A stretch of DNA of 26,057 nt from an uncultured Campylobacter sp. (GCF_938045775.1 NZ_CALIBH010000187.1:1-26057); one strand, 5' to 3'; shown: positions 15,771-23,836, counted from the stretch's first letter. A program made the numbers and translations. Notes: generated by a model from the sequence alone, not told the origin.

Positions 15771-16365
15771 CTTTTACTCCTTCTTCTGGATTGTTTTTAA
15801 TCAAATTTCTATCTGAAAAATTTATAAAAAATATCAATAAAAGTAGAAAAACTACCCCTTTTAAAAAGAATTTAAACTGTGCGGTCATCAAATATGGTCT
15901 TAATAATCTATGATCGAAATTATATTTCTTATATATTTTTCCATCTTTATCTTCAAGCTGTAAAATTTCATTATTACCTAATATATCCGGGCTTGGCTCG
16001 CCGTAAATTTTGATTTTTTGCCCTTTTAGCTTTTCATAAATATCGCTATCACTTTTGCTTATTTCATAAACTTTTTTCTTGCCGTTTTCTAGTTCTATAT
16101 GTATTCGTCCGCCGCTTCCGCGAAAATTATAATAAACGTTTCTTAAAATTCCGGTATCTATCTCAAGCTCATTCAATTGTTTGGGCGCCGTATCCGTTCT
16201 ATAAATAGTAAAAAGCGTTCCGCACAGGACAAAAAGCAAACCATAACAGCCTATGCTAGCCACCTGTGCCGGCGGATGCGAAACTCCCCTGATAAAAACG
16301 CGTCTGTAAAATACATCGTAAAAATAATATAAGAGCCTTTTTATATATTTTGTTATGAATTTCAT
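15763..16365 (-). CDS. Hypothetical membrane protein with two helices around a soluble domain, about 201 aa
   Basis: I chose the ATG at 16365 (MKFITKYIKRLL), which has AAGGGA with 6-base spacing, over the ATG 15 bases upstream. The product has a basic, aromatic N-terminus and one helix near residues 41-56 (GCYGLLFVLCGTLFTIY). A soluble region of about 100 residues rich in Lys/Asp follows, with beta-strand character (GRIHIELENGKKKVYEIS, QKIKIYGEPSPDIL). A second helix lies near 169-182 (FFLKGVVFLLLLIFFI). The topology suggests a periplasmic domain between two membrane anchors. No known family is recognised. The 48-aa gene overlaps its end, so the two are probably one operon. Confidence 0.65.
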   Translation of the reverse strand: MKFITKYIKRLLYYFYDVFYRRVFIRGVSHPPAQVASIGCYGLLFVLCGTLFTIYRTDTAPKQLNELEIDTGILRNVYYNFRGSGGRIHIELENGKKKVYEISKSDSDIYEKLKGQKIKIYGEPSPDILGNNEILQLEDKDGKIYKKYNFDHRLLRPYLMTAQFKFFLKGVVFLLLLIFFINFSDRNLIKNNPEEGVKDE

Positions 16366-16507
16366 AAAATTTCCCTTCATATTCTTTTGGATGTTTTATT
16401 GAGCGATAATAAATTTGCTCTAAATTTACAAAATCTCCCGCTTTAAATTTTAAATCTAAAGAAACTTTAAAACCAAGCAAAATTCAAAGATCAAATATAC
16501 GAAATCG

Positions 16508-16550
16508 CCACGGCAGGGTTTCCACCTGCGTAGCTTGACTTAGCGCCGTG
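16508..16550. other. Nested inverted repeats downstream of ruvB
   Basis: CACGG (16509-16513) pairs with CCGTG (16546-16550), and inside it GCAGG (16513-16517, overlapping the outer stem by one base) can pair with CCTGC (16525-16529). The structure sits 22 bases after the ruvB stop. It may be a terminator or processing site; no T-tract is visible. Confidence 0.3.
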
Positions 16551-16571
16551 AAGTATAAAATTTCATTCGCC

Positions 16572-17588
16572 CTACTCCTCAAACAGATTTCTCTCCGCAG
16601 TCTTTAGCACGCGACCGAGCGCCTCGCGCGCCTTATCGGTTGCGATGCGACCCTTGGCAGTCTTTTCGATGTAGCCGTTGGCGAGCAGATAGGGCTCGAT
16701 GACGTCCTCGATCGTGCCCTCATCCTCGCTAAGCGCCGCCGCGATCGTGCTAAGCCCCAAGGCACGGCGCTTGGCGTCAAATAAAATTTCCAAATATTTT
16801 ATATCCATCTCGTCAAAGCCCTGCTCGTCCACGCCCAGCGCCTCGAGCCCTTCGCGCGCGCGATCGTGCGAGATAGCGCCCTCGTCGCGCACCTCGGCAA
16901 AATCGCGTATGCGGCGCAGCAGCCGTAACGCAATACGCGGAGTACCGCGAGAGCGGCGCGCGATCTCGGCGCTGGCGTCGGCTGCACTCTCCTTTCCGAG
17001 TTTAACAGAAGCGATCTGCACTATCCGCGCAAGCTCGGCGTGCGTGTAAAACTGCAAGCGAAACTGCATGCCGAAGCGATCCCGCAGCGGCGCCGAGATC
17101 ATGCCCGCTCGCGTCGTGGCGCCGATGAGCGTGAAGTGCGGAATGTCGATCTTGATAGTCTGCGCGGCGGGACCCGAGCCGATGATGATGTCGAGGCGGA
17201 AGTCCTCCATCGCCGAATATAGCACCTCCTCGATCGCGGGGCTTAGGCGGTGGATCTCGTCGATGAAAAGCACGTCGCCGCTTTGCAGGTTTGTTAGAAT
17301 CGCCGCCAGATCGCCCGCCTTTTCGATCATCGGCGCGGCGGTGACCTTGATGGCGGCGCCCATCTGAGCGGCGATGATATGCGCCAGCGTGGTTTTGCCT
17401 AGCCCCGGCGGCCCGTAGAAAAGCACGTGATCAAGCACGTCGGCGCGCTTTTTCGCCGCGGCGATCGCGATAGCGAGGTTTGATTTGATCTTCTCCTGCC
17501 CCACGTAATCCTCGAAGCTCGACGGGCGCAGCGAGCTCTCCACGCTCTCATCGAGCTGCATCTTTTCGATCTCTACAATTCTGTCCAT
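16572..17588 (-). CDS. ruvB: Holliday junction branch migration ATPase RuvB
   Basis: The 338-aa product is full length for RuvB, the hexameric AAA+ motor that, with RuvA and RuvC, drives branch migration during recombination repair. Visible features are the N-terminal LRPSSFEDYVGQEKIK, Walker A GPPGLGKTT (59-67), Walker B VLFIDEIHRLSP (106-117), sensor 1 IGATTRAG, the arginine-finger region APLRDRFGMQFRL, sensor 2 RGTPRIALRLLRRIRDFAEV and the winged-helix C-terminal domain ending YIEKTAKGRIATDKA. ATG at 17588 lacks a strong ribosome site but matches the usual start. ruvA is not adjacent. Confidence 0.97.
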   Translation of the reverse strand: MDRIVEIEKMQLDESVESSLRPSSFEDYVGQEKIKSNLAIAIAAAKKRADVLDHVLFYGPPGLGKTTLAHIIAAQMGAAIKVTAAPMIEKAGDLAAILTNLQSGDVLFIDEIHRLSPAIEEVLYSAMEDFRLDIIIGSGPAAQTIKIDIPHFTLIGATTRAGMISAPLRDRFGMQFRLQFYTHAELARIVQIASVKLGKESAADASAEIARRSRGTPRIALRLLRRIRDFAEVRDEGAISHDRAREGLEALGVDEQGFDEMDIKYLEILFDAKRRALGLSTIAAALSEDEGTIEDVIEPYLLANGYIEKTAKGRIATDKAREALGRVLKTAERNLFEE

Positions 17589-18445
17589 AATCTCTCTTTA
17601 ATCGTTTTTAAAATTTTAGCAAGTGTAGCGAAAAATGGCTAAATTTTGACAATTTTAAAGGGACGGATCTTTGCGGGCGGAATAAAATTTGCCGCGCGGA
17701 ATTTTATGGTACGCGCTTAGGACTGGGGTTAAAAAGCAGGGCACCCGTCGCGAAAGACTGCGAAATTTTAGCGCGACGTTTTAAGGCTACGCTCATGCCG
17801 CTACGCCCGCTATGCCTTAATGCTGAATTTTAGTGTGGCGGCTCCCAAACAGCGCGCGGGTCGCTAACTGCGCCAAATTTTACGGCGCGGAATTTAGTAT
17901 GTAGAATTTAAGGCTTTAGGCGTTCGCGAGCGACGATTGCGGAGCAAGCGGCGCGAAATTTGAGCGCGTAGAATTTAGAAGCAAAATTTAGCCGTTTGAA
18001 AAATACGTGCAGAATTTTACGACGTGAAATTTGGCGCCTGGAATTTTGCGATATTAAATTCGGCGCCTGGAATTTTGCAGCGAAATTTTACCTCATAGAA
18101 TTTTAATGCGGATTTTGTTTTTGCGGCAGCGAGGGTTAAAATCTGCGCTTCAAGCTTCGCGGTACGCAGCTAGCCAGAATTCCATCTCGTATAGTCAGTT
18201 AAAATTTCGCAAGAAATTCTGCGTAGAATTTTATGCAGAATTCTGCCTTACGCGCTTGCGTGGCTAGGTAAAATTTCGCGCGAAATTTCGTTTTTCAAGA
18301 CGACTTAGAATTTAGCGTGAATTTTAAAATTTGCCGCTAAGCTCAACGCAGGCTCGTGCGATTAAATTTAGCCGCGCAATCTCGCGCCGCCTTATCGATC
18401 GCACCCCAAATTAAGACGCTAAATTTTTCCTGCGCGAGCCTAGTT
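17589..18445. repeat. Noncoding region crowded with AATT-centred words (GAATTTT/AAATTT)
   Basis: About 850 bases without a credible ORF separate ruvB from the next gene. By eye it holds roughly 30 AATT cores, mostly as GAATTTTA, AAATTTTA or GAATTTAG, separated by short GC-rich pieces such as GCGCG. This is several times more than expected by chance. A 17-base direct repeat GGCGCCTGGAATTTTGC occurs at 18033-18049 and 18062-18078. Both strands are interrupted by many stops. It may be an expanded short repeat or a protein-binding array. Confidence 0.65.
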
Positions 18446-19123
18446 CTATAAATCATGCTCTTCGATCAAAACGCTCTTATTATCGTCGTCGCCATCGCAG
18501 AACGCTCTATATGAGCCGGACGTTGTGCTTTCGAATAAAAATACTACGCCGTCGTTTTGAAATTTTTTCGAGCAGCCCTTGGCGTGCAGCTTGGCGAGCT
18601 TCGGGCTATCCGGGGCATAAAACTGATAGCTATCGGTGAAGTGCTCCACGTATCGGTAGGTGATCTCCGCCCAAGGCACCCCGCTATCGCCGCTTCTATT
18701 TAGCACGATGGTTCTAGCGTTTATCGCCGCGAGCTTTGATTTTAGCTCTGCAAACGTCTTTTTGTCCCAGCCGATGAGCTTTAACCCCTCGCCGATACCC
18801 GGCGCATTACCCCCGAAAATGGAATTTGAATAAAATTTCGTCTTATTGCCGTCCAAATCGATCCAAATATACTCATCGCCGTAGGTGCTCTGGATCGTAA
18901 CGCGCAAATTTTTAGGGAAGTTGCGACCTGCAAAAGCTAACAGGTCTAGAAATTTATCACGATTTTGCTCGTAATTTTGCATTAACGGGGCTTTATCCAG
19001 CTCCATATCATCTTTATCAAAGAAAGAATTAAACGCAAAAAATACCGCCAAAATCGGCAGTACCTTTACGCAAAAGAGCAAGCCCAGAACTACGGCTATG
19101 AAGGTTTTTAAAGCTTTAGCCAA
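18446..19123 (-). CDS. Hypothetical membrane-anchored protein, 225 aa
   Basis: Start is TTG at 19123 with AAGGAG 6 bases upstream. The N-terminus has a hydrophobic helix (residues about 7-31, TFIAVVLGLLFCVKVLPILAVFFAF), then a soluble domain of about 190 residues, probably outside the cytoplasm. That domain has mixed alpha/beta character (LRVTIQSTYGDEYIWIDLDGNKTKFYS) and two cysteines (KGCSKKF and AFCDGDDD) that might form a disulfide. I do not recognise a family. Its ribosome site and base composition look native. It stands alone next to the AATT-rich region. Confidence 0.65.
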   Translation of the reverse strand: MAKALKTFIAVVLGLLFCVKVLPILAVFFAFNSFFDKDDMELDKAPLMQNYEQNRDKFLDLLAFAGRNFPKNLRVTIQSTYGDEYIWIDLDGNKTKFYSNSIFGGNAPGIGEGLKLIGWDKKTFAELKSKLAAINARTIVLNRSGDSGVPWAEITYRYVEHFTDSYQFYAPDSPKLAKLHAKGCSKKFQNDGVVFLFESTTSGSYRAFCDGDDDNKSVLIEEHDL

Positions 19124-19206
19124 ATTTTCTCCTTAAATTTTATAAGCCGCTTAGGCCTGACGATTAATTTGCGGCGAGAGCAAAATTTAAACGCCCGCCG
19201 TGCAGC

Positions 19207-19230
19207 GTAAATTTTAAAATTTCAAATTTA
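19207..19230 (-). repeat. 24-base AT-rich palindromic repeat, copy 2
   Basis: Exact match to 11948-11971, with the palindrome AAATTTTAAAATTT. It overlaps the vapC stop codon by three bases, again at a gene 3' end. Confidence 0.6.
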
Positions 19231-19632
19231 CATCCAATTTTCTATTTTAAGCCCGCTTATATTTTTGAAATCTTTTTCGTTATTCGTAACGAGCGTGCAG
19301 CCGCGCGATAGGACATTCGCAGCGATCAACATATCCATGTCGCCTATTTTGCGATTGACAGCCGTTAGTTCGCGGCGCACTACACCATATACCTGAGCAT
19401 CGCGCATGCCAAATGGTAAAATGTTAAAATTTGAGATAAACTCGTCTATTAGCCATAAATTTAACTCTTTGCGCTTTGAATTTTCCGCACCAAATCTCAG
19501 CTCGGCAACGGTAATAAGCGAGATAAAAATATCCGATCTTTGGTGTTTTGTCAGACGATCAAGTATTTTAGGAGCGTATTTTTCGTCATTATTTATCAAA
19601 TATATACAAATATTCGTATCTAAAACGATCAT
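19228..19632 (-). CDS. vapC: VapC-type PIN-domain toxin
   Basis: The 134-aa product is a PIN-domain ribonuclease of the VapC type. Conserved acidic residues are D5 in MIVLDTNICIYLI, E44 in LITVAELRFGAE, D100 in the IGDMDMLIAA motif and D121 in the C-terminal TNNEKDF segment. These bind Mg2+ for RNA cleavage, typically of tRNA. The gene overlaps vapB by 4 bases (ATGA) and follows it, the usual antitoxin-toxin order. Length is normal and all catalytic positions are present, so it is probably active. It is called vapC for the domain; target RNA is unknown. Confidence 0.9.
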   Translation of the reverse strand: MIVLDTNICIYLINNDEKYAPKILDRLTKHQRSDIFISLITVAELRFGAENSKRKELNLWLIDEFISNFNILPFGMRDAQVYGVVRRELTAVNRKIGDMDMLIAANVLSRGCTLVTNNEKDFKNISGLKIENWM

Positions 19633-19895
19633 TTATCAAATCCAAACTCGCGCTCGCTCGGGATCTGCTTGCCGCGCTTAATCTCCGCATTTTTAAATTT
19701 TGCCAGCGTCGCAAGCAATCCATCCCACTCGCCGCTACGTTTGGGGATGCTAAGCGTTATTTCGGTATCGCTAAGCTCTTTTATCGCAAGCTCCTTAACG
19801 CCCTCCAAATTTAGATATTTCGGGATACGAAGCGCTAAGGAGTTGCCGCTTTTAAATACTTTTAAAGTTTTGTCGTTAGCTGCTTTGACTTTCAT
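19629..19895 (-). CDS. vapB: VapB-type antitoxin with AbrB-like DNA-binding fold
   Basis: The 88-aa product has the swapped-hairpin AbrB/MazE signature near its N-terminus (LKVFKSGNSLALRIPKYL, residues 11-28). It has a flexible acidic/aromatic C-terminus (SEREFGFDK) that would fill the toxin active site. Start ATG at 19895 has AAAGGAG with 5-base spacing. It overlaps vapC by 4 bases. By family behaviour it neutralises VapC and represses the shared promoter. The pair lies beside panB on the same strand but in the other transcription order (panB is upstream with a 66-base gap), so it is likely independent. Confidence 0.85.
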   Translation of the reverse strand: MKVKAANDKTLKVFKSGNSLALRIPKYLNLEGVKELAIKELSDTEITLSIPKRSGEWDGLLATLAKFKNAEIKRGKQIPSEREFGFDK

Positions 19896-19961
19896 CTATG
19901 CTCCTTTTATTTATTGATTTTAGGATATAAATTTTTAAAATTCCGACCTAAAATCCCGTTA

Positions 19962-20756
19962 CTACTTGTATTCAAACTCCTCGCTCGGGAAGCCCCCCTC
20001 CTTGACTTCGCGCGCGTATTCGCGCACCGCGCCTTTTACCAACTCGGCGCCGTCTAAATAGCGCTTAACGAATTTCGGCCGAAACTCCGTGAAAAACCCG
20101 CACATATCGCTCCACACGAGCACCTGTCCGTCCACGCCCGCGCCAGCGCCGATGCCGATAACCGGCACGTCGGTGCTGAGCGCTACTTGATTTGCAACCG
20201 AGCAGATCGTGCCCTCCACCAGCAGCAGCACCGCGCCCGCCTCGACAAGCGCTCTAGCGTCGTTTAAGACCTCGCGCGCACCCTCTTCTCCGCGTCCGCT
20301 TACCTTGTAGCCGCCCGTAAAGCGCGAAAACTGCGGCTTTAGTCCGATGTGGCTCATCACGGCGATACCGTTTCGATTAAGCAGCGCCACGGTATCCGCC
20401 ATATGCGCGCCACCTTCGATCTTAACGGCGTCGCAGCCGGTACTCTCATAGACTTTGGCACAGTTTTGCAGTGCGAGCTCCGGCGTCGCGCACGAGCAAA
20501 ACGGCATATCCACTACCATATACGCTCGCTTAAGCCCCCGTCTTACGGCGCGCGCGTGATAGATCATCTGCTCTACGCTTGCACCCAGGGTCTCGGAGTG
20601 CCCGCCAAAGCTCATATTTAGACTGTCGCCTACGAGTACCATATCGACTTCGTCGTCGAAAATTTTAGCAAAAAGCGCGTCATAGGCGGTGATCATCACG
20701 ATCTTCTCGCCGGATTTTTTCATCTCGTATAATTTAGAAAGCGTGATTTTTGACAT
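19962..20756 (-). CDS. panB: 3-methyl-2-oxobutanoate hydroxymethyltransferase PanB
   Basis: The 264-aa product is full length for ketopantoate hydroxymethyltransferase, the first committed step of pantothenate (coenzyme A) synthesis, using methylene-tetrahydrofolate. Family residues are visible: the Mg2+ ligands D44 in VGDSLNMSFGGH and D83 in VVDMPFCS, K112 and E114 in AVKIEGG, then VMSHIGLKPQ and LLLVEGTICSVANQV and GIGAGAGVDGQVLV. The ATG at 20756 has AAGGAG with 5-base spacing. It is divergent from ssrA. panC and panD are not adjacent. Confidence 0.96.
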   Translation of the reverse strand: MSKITLSKLYEMKKSGEKIVMITAYDALFAKIFDDEVDMVLVGDSLNMSFGGHSETLGASVEQMIYHARAVRRGLKRAYMVVDMPFCSCATPELALQNCAKVYESTGCDAVKIEGGAHMADTVALLNRNGIAVMSHIGLKPQFSRFTGGYKVSGRGEEGAREVLNDARALVEAGAVLLLVEGTICSVANQVALSTDVPVIGIGAGAGVDGQVLVWSDMCGFFTEFRPKFVKRYLDGAELVKGAVREYAREVKEGGFPSEEFEYK

Positions 20757-20809
20757 TTTGACTCCTTGGTTTGGTTAAAATTTGAACGCAATTCTAGCAT
20801 AAGCCGAAT

Positions 20810-20838
20810 TTGACATTTATAAAATTTTAAAGTAAAAT
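20810..20838 (+). promoter_or_regulatory. Sigma-70 promoter of ssrA
   Basis: TTGACA (20810-20815) and TAAAAT (20833-20838) are separated by 17 bases, a near-consensus promoter. Transcription would start about 10 bases before the mature tmRNA 5' end at 20855, leaving a short leader for RNase P to remove. Confidence 0.75.
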
Positions 20839-20854
20839 GCGCGCGCATTCTTTC

Positions 20855-21216
20855 GGGGGTGACTTGGCTTCGACGGGAACGGATGGGTCAAGGCGGCATG
20901 TCGCTTTGGATACAGCGTATAAAATCCAAACTAAATTTAAACGCAAACAACGTTAAATTTGCTCCTGCTTACGCTAAAGCTGCGTAAGTCCAGTCGAGCC
21001 CTGCTCTGCGCCGATACTATCTAAGCGCGGCGGCGGGTAATCTGCGATAGCGTAGCTCTGCGGCGTGACGAGCCGTAGGGTGAAATCCTAGTCTTTGCGC
21101 CGGCGGGTCGTTTTGGAAAGTGAGCGAGCCTGCGCGAGAACTTCACTTTTGCTAAACATGTAGAGGCTTTGGTCGTTTGTTTTCGGACTGCGGTTCAATC
21201 CCGCACACCTCCACCA
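20855..21216 (+). ncRNA. ssrA: Transfer-messenger RNA (tmRNA)
   Basis: The RNA begins GGGGGUGACUUGGCUUCGAC and ends in a T-arm (GGTTCAATCCC) plus CACCTCC-ACCA, so a seven-pair acceptor stem forms with one G-U and the CCA is encoded. The tag frame runs from 20943 to a TAA at 20985 and encodes ANNVKFAPAYAKAA, the Campylobacter tag. It rescues stalled ribosomes and marks their products for proteolysis, with SmpB. The length of about 362 bases is normal for one-piece tmRNA. Its 3' end abuts an integrase gene, as at many ssrA integration sites. Confidence 0.97.
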
Positions 21217-21350
21217 ATTAAGCTATTTTTAAGTTTTAATCACTTCTTTTTACTTCTCTTCAATTCCCGTATATAGGTGCTTATCTTATATTTTTATTAT
21301 TTTCATTTCCTTTTATTTTTGTTTGTAGTATAATTACTTCTGAAAAAATA

Positions 21351-21388
21351 AGGGACTAATTCAGGGACTCTTTCCCCATTAAGGGACT
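21351..21388 (+). repeat. Three AGGGACT direct repeats before the integrase, possible arm-type Int sites
   Basis: AGGGACT occurs at 21351-21357, 21363-21369 and 21382-21388, between the ssrA 3' end and the integrase start, each followed by a short pyrimidine/AT tail. Tyrosine integrases with an N-terminal arm-binding domain bind short direct repeats flanking the crossover site, so these are candidates. The crossover core itself would be in the ssrA 3' end. Confidence 0.45.
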
Positions 21389-21409
21389 TTCCCATTTTAG
21401 GAGGGTATT

Positions 21410-22668
21410 ATGGCAAATATATCGAAGGCGCATCTTTCCGATAAGGATATTAAAAACCTTAAGGCAAAGGATAAAAGATACAAAGTAGCCGTCGGATCGC
21501 CAAAAGAGCTTTATCTTTTCGTCCATCCTAGCGGCACAAAAACCTTTTTCTTGCGTTTAGCAGGCGATAAGATAGTCAGTCTAAAGGAATTCCGCCCGGG
21601 TATCTACTCCGTAGCAGAAGCAGCAAGGAAGCCAACGCTCTTTTAGCTCAACTAGCACAAGGTAAGGAGCTAGACGTAATCTTAGGCAAGTCGGATAAGT
21701 ATAAATTTAAAAGCCTATTTGATAAGCTTATAGAACAGAAACGTAGAGGAGAAAATGAGGAAAGCACTATAGCCAAAATCATTAGAATGGTTTCTACTTA
21801 TATCCTACCCAAATTCGGCGATAGAGACGTTAAAACTATAAAAAGAAGTGAGCTTTTAGAAGTTTTTAATGCAATTTTTAATCCGAATAATAAAAAAAGC
21901 AGATTAGAGACCATTCATCGTTTGATAAATTATTGTGGTGCAGTTTTCGATATAGCCATAAATGATGAACATATCGGACGCAATCCTTGCGCTATGTTAC
22001 ACAAAGAATTTCCTACCTCCCATAAACATAATAAAAACCATGAGATCAATACCGAATACCCCGCCTTAACGGAAGAAATGGATATAAAGGAATTCCTTGA
22101 CGATCTAAAAATGGATGATAAGTTAGAGCTGGCTACTAAGCGAGCCATATATCTGCAAATCCTTTGCGTCAATCGTCCTGGCAATACAGCAAGCGCTAAG
22201 TGGGATGATATAGACTTAGAAAAAGGAATTTGGACTATAAGGGCGGTCGAAATGAAGTCTAGGACCCCTCATCAAATACCTCTAAGCTCATATGCCAAAA
22301 AGATTTTAAAAGAGCAGCAGCTATTTAGCAAAAGTGATGAATTCGTCTTTCCATCCACCAACGCAGCAGGTCATCTGCATAGAGACAGCATAGGCAAGGC
22401 TATAAGAAATTTAGGCGGTAAGGGTAAGTATAAGGATAGAGCTACTTCTCACGGCTTTAGAGCCACCTTCCGTACCATTTGCTCTACGCATAAGGCGGAG
22501 CTATACAGCTTGGGCGTAACAGAAGAAGCCATAGAAAGCGCTTTGGCGCATGTTGAGCCTAACGAAGTGAAAAGATCATACGAGCGTAAAAAGGCTACCA
22601 TAGAGCAGATCGCAACGCTTATGCAATGGTATGGGGATTATTTAAATTCTATAACGCCGCTATTTTGA
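21410..22668 (+). pseudogene. int: Tyrosine-type (P4-like) integrase broken by a one-base deletion
   Basis: The first frame (21410-21646) gives the N-terminal arm-binding domain (SKAHLSDKDIKNLK, then VHPSGTKTFFLRL) and ends in a stop just after a shift near 21621. The reading resumes at once in another frame (SKEANALLAQLAQG) and continues to 22668 with the core and catalytic domain. Restoring one base gives about 419 aa. The catalytic residues are all visible: Arg in CVNRPGNTASAKW, HGFR in ATSHGFRATFR, His in ALAHVEP, and the nucleophile Tyr in KRSYERK. Start ATG at 21410 has GGAGGG upstream. Location directly after ssrA indicates that the element integrated at the tmRNA 3' end. As written it is nonfunctional, unless the indel is a sequencing error or slippage restores the frame. 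Confidence 0.85.
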
Positions 22669-22752
22669 TATCAATCTCCGCGTTGGAATAAGACCCACTC
22701 TACTCCATCTCGAATCATTCAAATATGCGGGCTGCGCCTGAAATAAACAAAA

Positions 22753-22959
22753 TCATTTTAGGCGTAAGCCGGCATTCCCTTCCGCAAGGTCTTGAAGCTC
22801 GTCTAAATTCTTTTGCACCTGCTTTAACAGCTCGTCAAATTTAAACCCAAGCATTACGATACGATAAAGCTCGGGTTTATTCTTACGCCAATTATAAAGC
22901 GTTTTTGTATCGATTTTTAAAATTCCCGCTATATCTCTTTGTGATAAGTTATGTCTCAT
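22753..22959 (-). CDS. Small helix-turn-helix protein of the ssrA-linked element
   Basis: The 68-aa product contains a helix-turn-helix at residues about 5-28 (LSQRDIAGILKIDTKTLYNWRKN) and a helical C-terminus (FDELLKQVQKNLDELQDL) that may dimerise. It resembles small DNA-binding regulators of phage or integrative elements, but I cannot name a family. Start is ATG at 22959 with AAAAGG upstream. It is convergent with the integrase and divergent from the membrane protein gene to its right. The GGAAT-A-ATTCC palindrome at 23013-23023 in its upstream region could be its operator (inference). Confidence 0.7.
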   Translation of the reverse strand: MRHNLSQRDIAGILKIDTKTLYNWRKNKPELYRIVMLGFKFDELLKQVQKNLDELQDLAEGNAGLRLK

Positions 22960-23012
22960 TTTTTACCTTTTAAATGGGAATTTTCAAGAAAATTTACTAT
23001 CTATTCAACAAA

Positions 23013-23023
23013 GGAATAATTCC
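23013..23023. promoter_or_regulatory. Candidate operator palindrome GGAAT-A-ATTCC
   Basis: An 11-base near-perfect palindrome lies 54 bases upstream of the HTH gene, with similar half-sites nearby (GGGAATTTTC at 22977 and GGAATTGTTTC about 23043). The clustering suggests a binding region for the divergent HTH protein. It could also be chance in AT-rich DNA. Confidence 0.3.
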
Positions 23024-23121
23024 CGACTTTTAACTTTTACAAAGGAATTGTTTCTTTGTTTTAAGTTAAGTCATACGTGATTAATATTCCAAGAAATTTT
23101 TCAAAGGAGTGCATATGAGTT

Positions 23122-23253
23122 ATGCAGATAGTAATCTTTAAAAATGGTGGGAGAATAGTCAAAATGACGAAAAAAGTCGACGATATATGCTTATTAAGAT
23201 ACTTATGGATTAGTCTTTTTATCCACGAGAATTTTAGAAAAAGTGGCTGCTAG
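23122..23253 (+). CDS. Possible small ORF, 43 aa, upstream of the membrane protein gene
   Basis: A strong AAAGGAG site (about 23103) is followed by ATG at 23115, which opens only an 8-codon frame ending in TAA at 23139, and by ATG at 23122, which opens a 43-codon frame (MQIVIFKNGGRIVKMTKK...). A third start at 23164 with GGGAG upstream would give 29 residues in the same frame. The product is basic with no clear domain. It could be a leader peptide or a true small gene of the element; evidence is limited to the ribosome sites and spacing. Confidence 0.3.
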   Translation: MQIVIFKNGGRIVKMTKKVDDICLLRYLWISLFIHENFRKSGC

Positions 23254-23279
23254 CCAGTCTAATCAAGAAAGGGAAAATC

Positions 23280-23719
23280 ATGGAACAACTAAGAAAATAC
23301 TATGTTTTAGCCGTTGCGGCTCTTAACTTTGCAATATGCGCTATCGCATTTTTTATATGGACGAGGATTGTGGTGATGGCACAAGTTGATGATAAATGTA
23401 TTTTTGTCCTCATATCCGCGTTCGTCTCATTTATTATGTGTTCTATATACGCAACAATAGCTAACAAAAAAGGCGTAATTCCAGAAAAAAAGAGAAATTC
23501 TTTAAGCATTATAACAATGCTACTTAGTATTATAATGGTCATACTGGCGTCCTCGCAGTTGATGCTCTATCGCAAGCATCAGAAAGAACGAAAAAACTTT
23601 ATGTTCCGAAGATATTTTCAAATTATGCAGTTTACAATGTCAGCGAAGAAAGAATAAAAGATAAGGTGTATATTTTAAAACAAGAATATCGAAAAGAACA
23701 CGAGGATTTTTTTAAATAA
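23280..23719 (+). pseudogene. Membrane protein with a poly-A frameshift
   Basis: From ATG 23280 (site AAAGGGA) the frame gives hydrophobic helices near residues 8-28, 38-60 and 77-97, then stops at 23657 with a tail that does not look like protein. At the A6 tract 23591-23596, adding one A switches to a frame that continues with a plausible sequence (KKLYVPKIFSNYAVYNVSEE, then RIKDKVYILKQEYRKEHEDFFK) to TAA at 23717-23719. The restored protein would have 146 aa. Thus the gene is either inactivated, phase-variable at the A-tract, or carries an assembly error. No family is recognised. Confidence 0.6.
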
Positions 23720-23821
23720 TAAAAAGATAGTTGATTTTAAGAGACGCGCATTAAGCCTTGTCGCAAAATTTAGCCGCAGAGCTTAACGATCTTCTAAAAT
23801 CTTTCACAAAATTTGAAATAT

Positions 23822-23836
23822 ATGTTTGGCAAACAT
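23822..23836. promoter_or_regulatory. Candidate operator palindrome ATGTTTG-G-CAAACAT
   Basis: Two perfect 7-base arms around a single central base lie 82 bases upstream of the lipoprotein start. The symmetry and spacing fit a dimeric repressor site. No regulator is identified. Confidence 0.35.

Noticed and set aside
16256..16480. 74-aa minus-strand frame overlapping the start of the 201-aa membrane protein gene
   Set aside because: It begins at a non-ATG codon without a ribosome site, and its later part is an out-of-frame reading of the membrane gene. A decayed upstream gene cannot be fully excluded.
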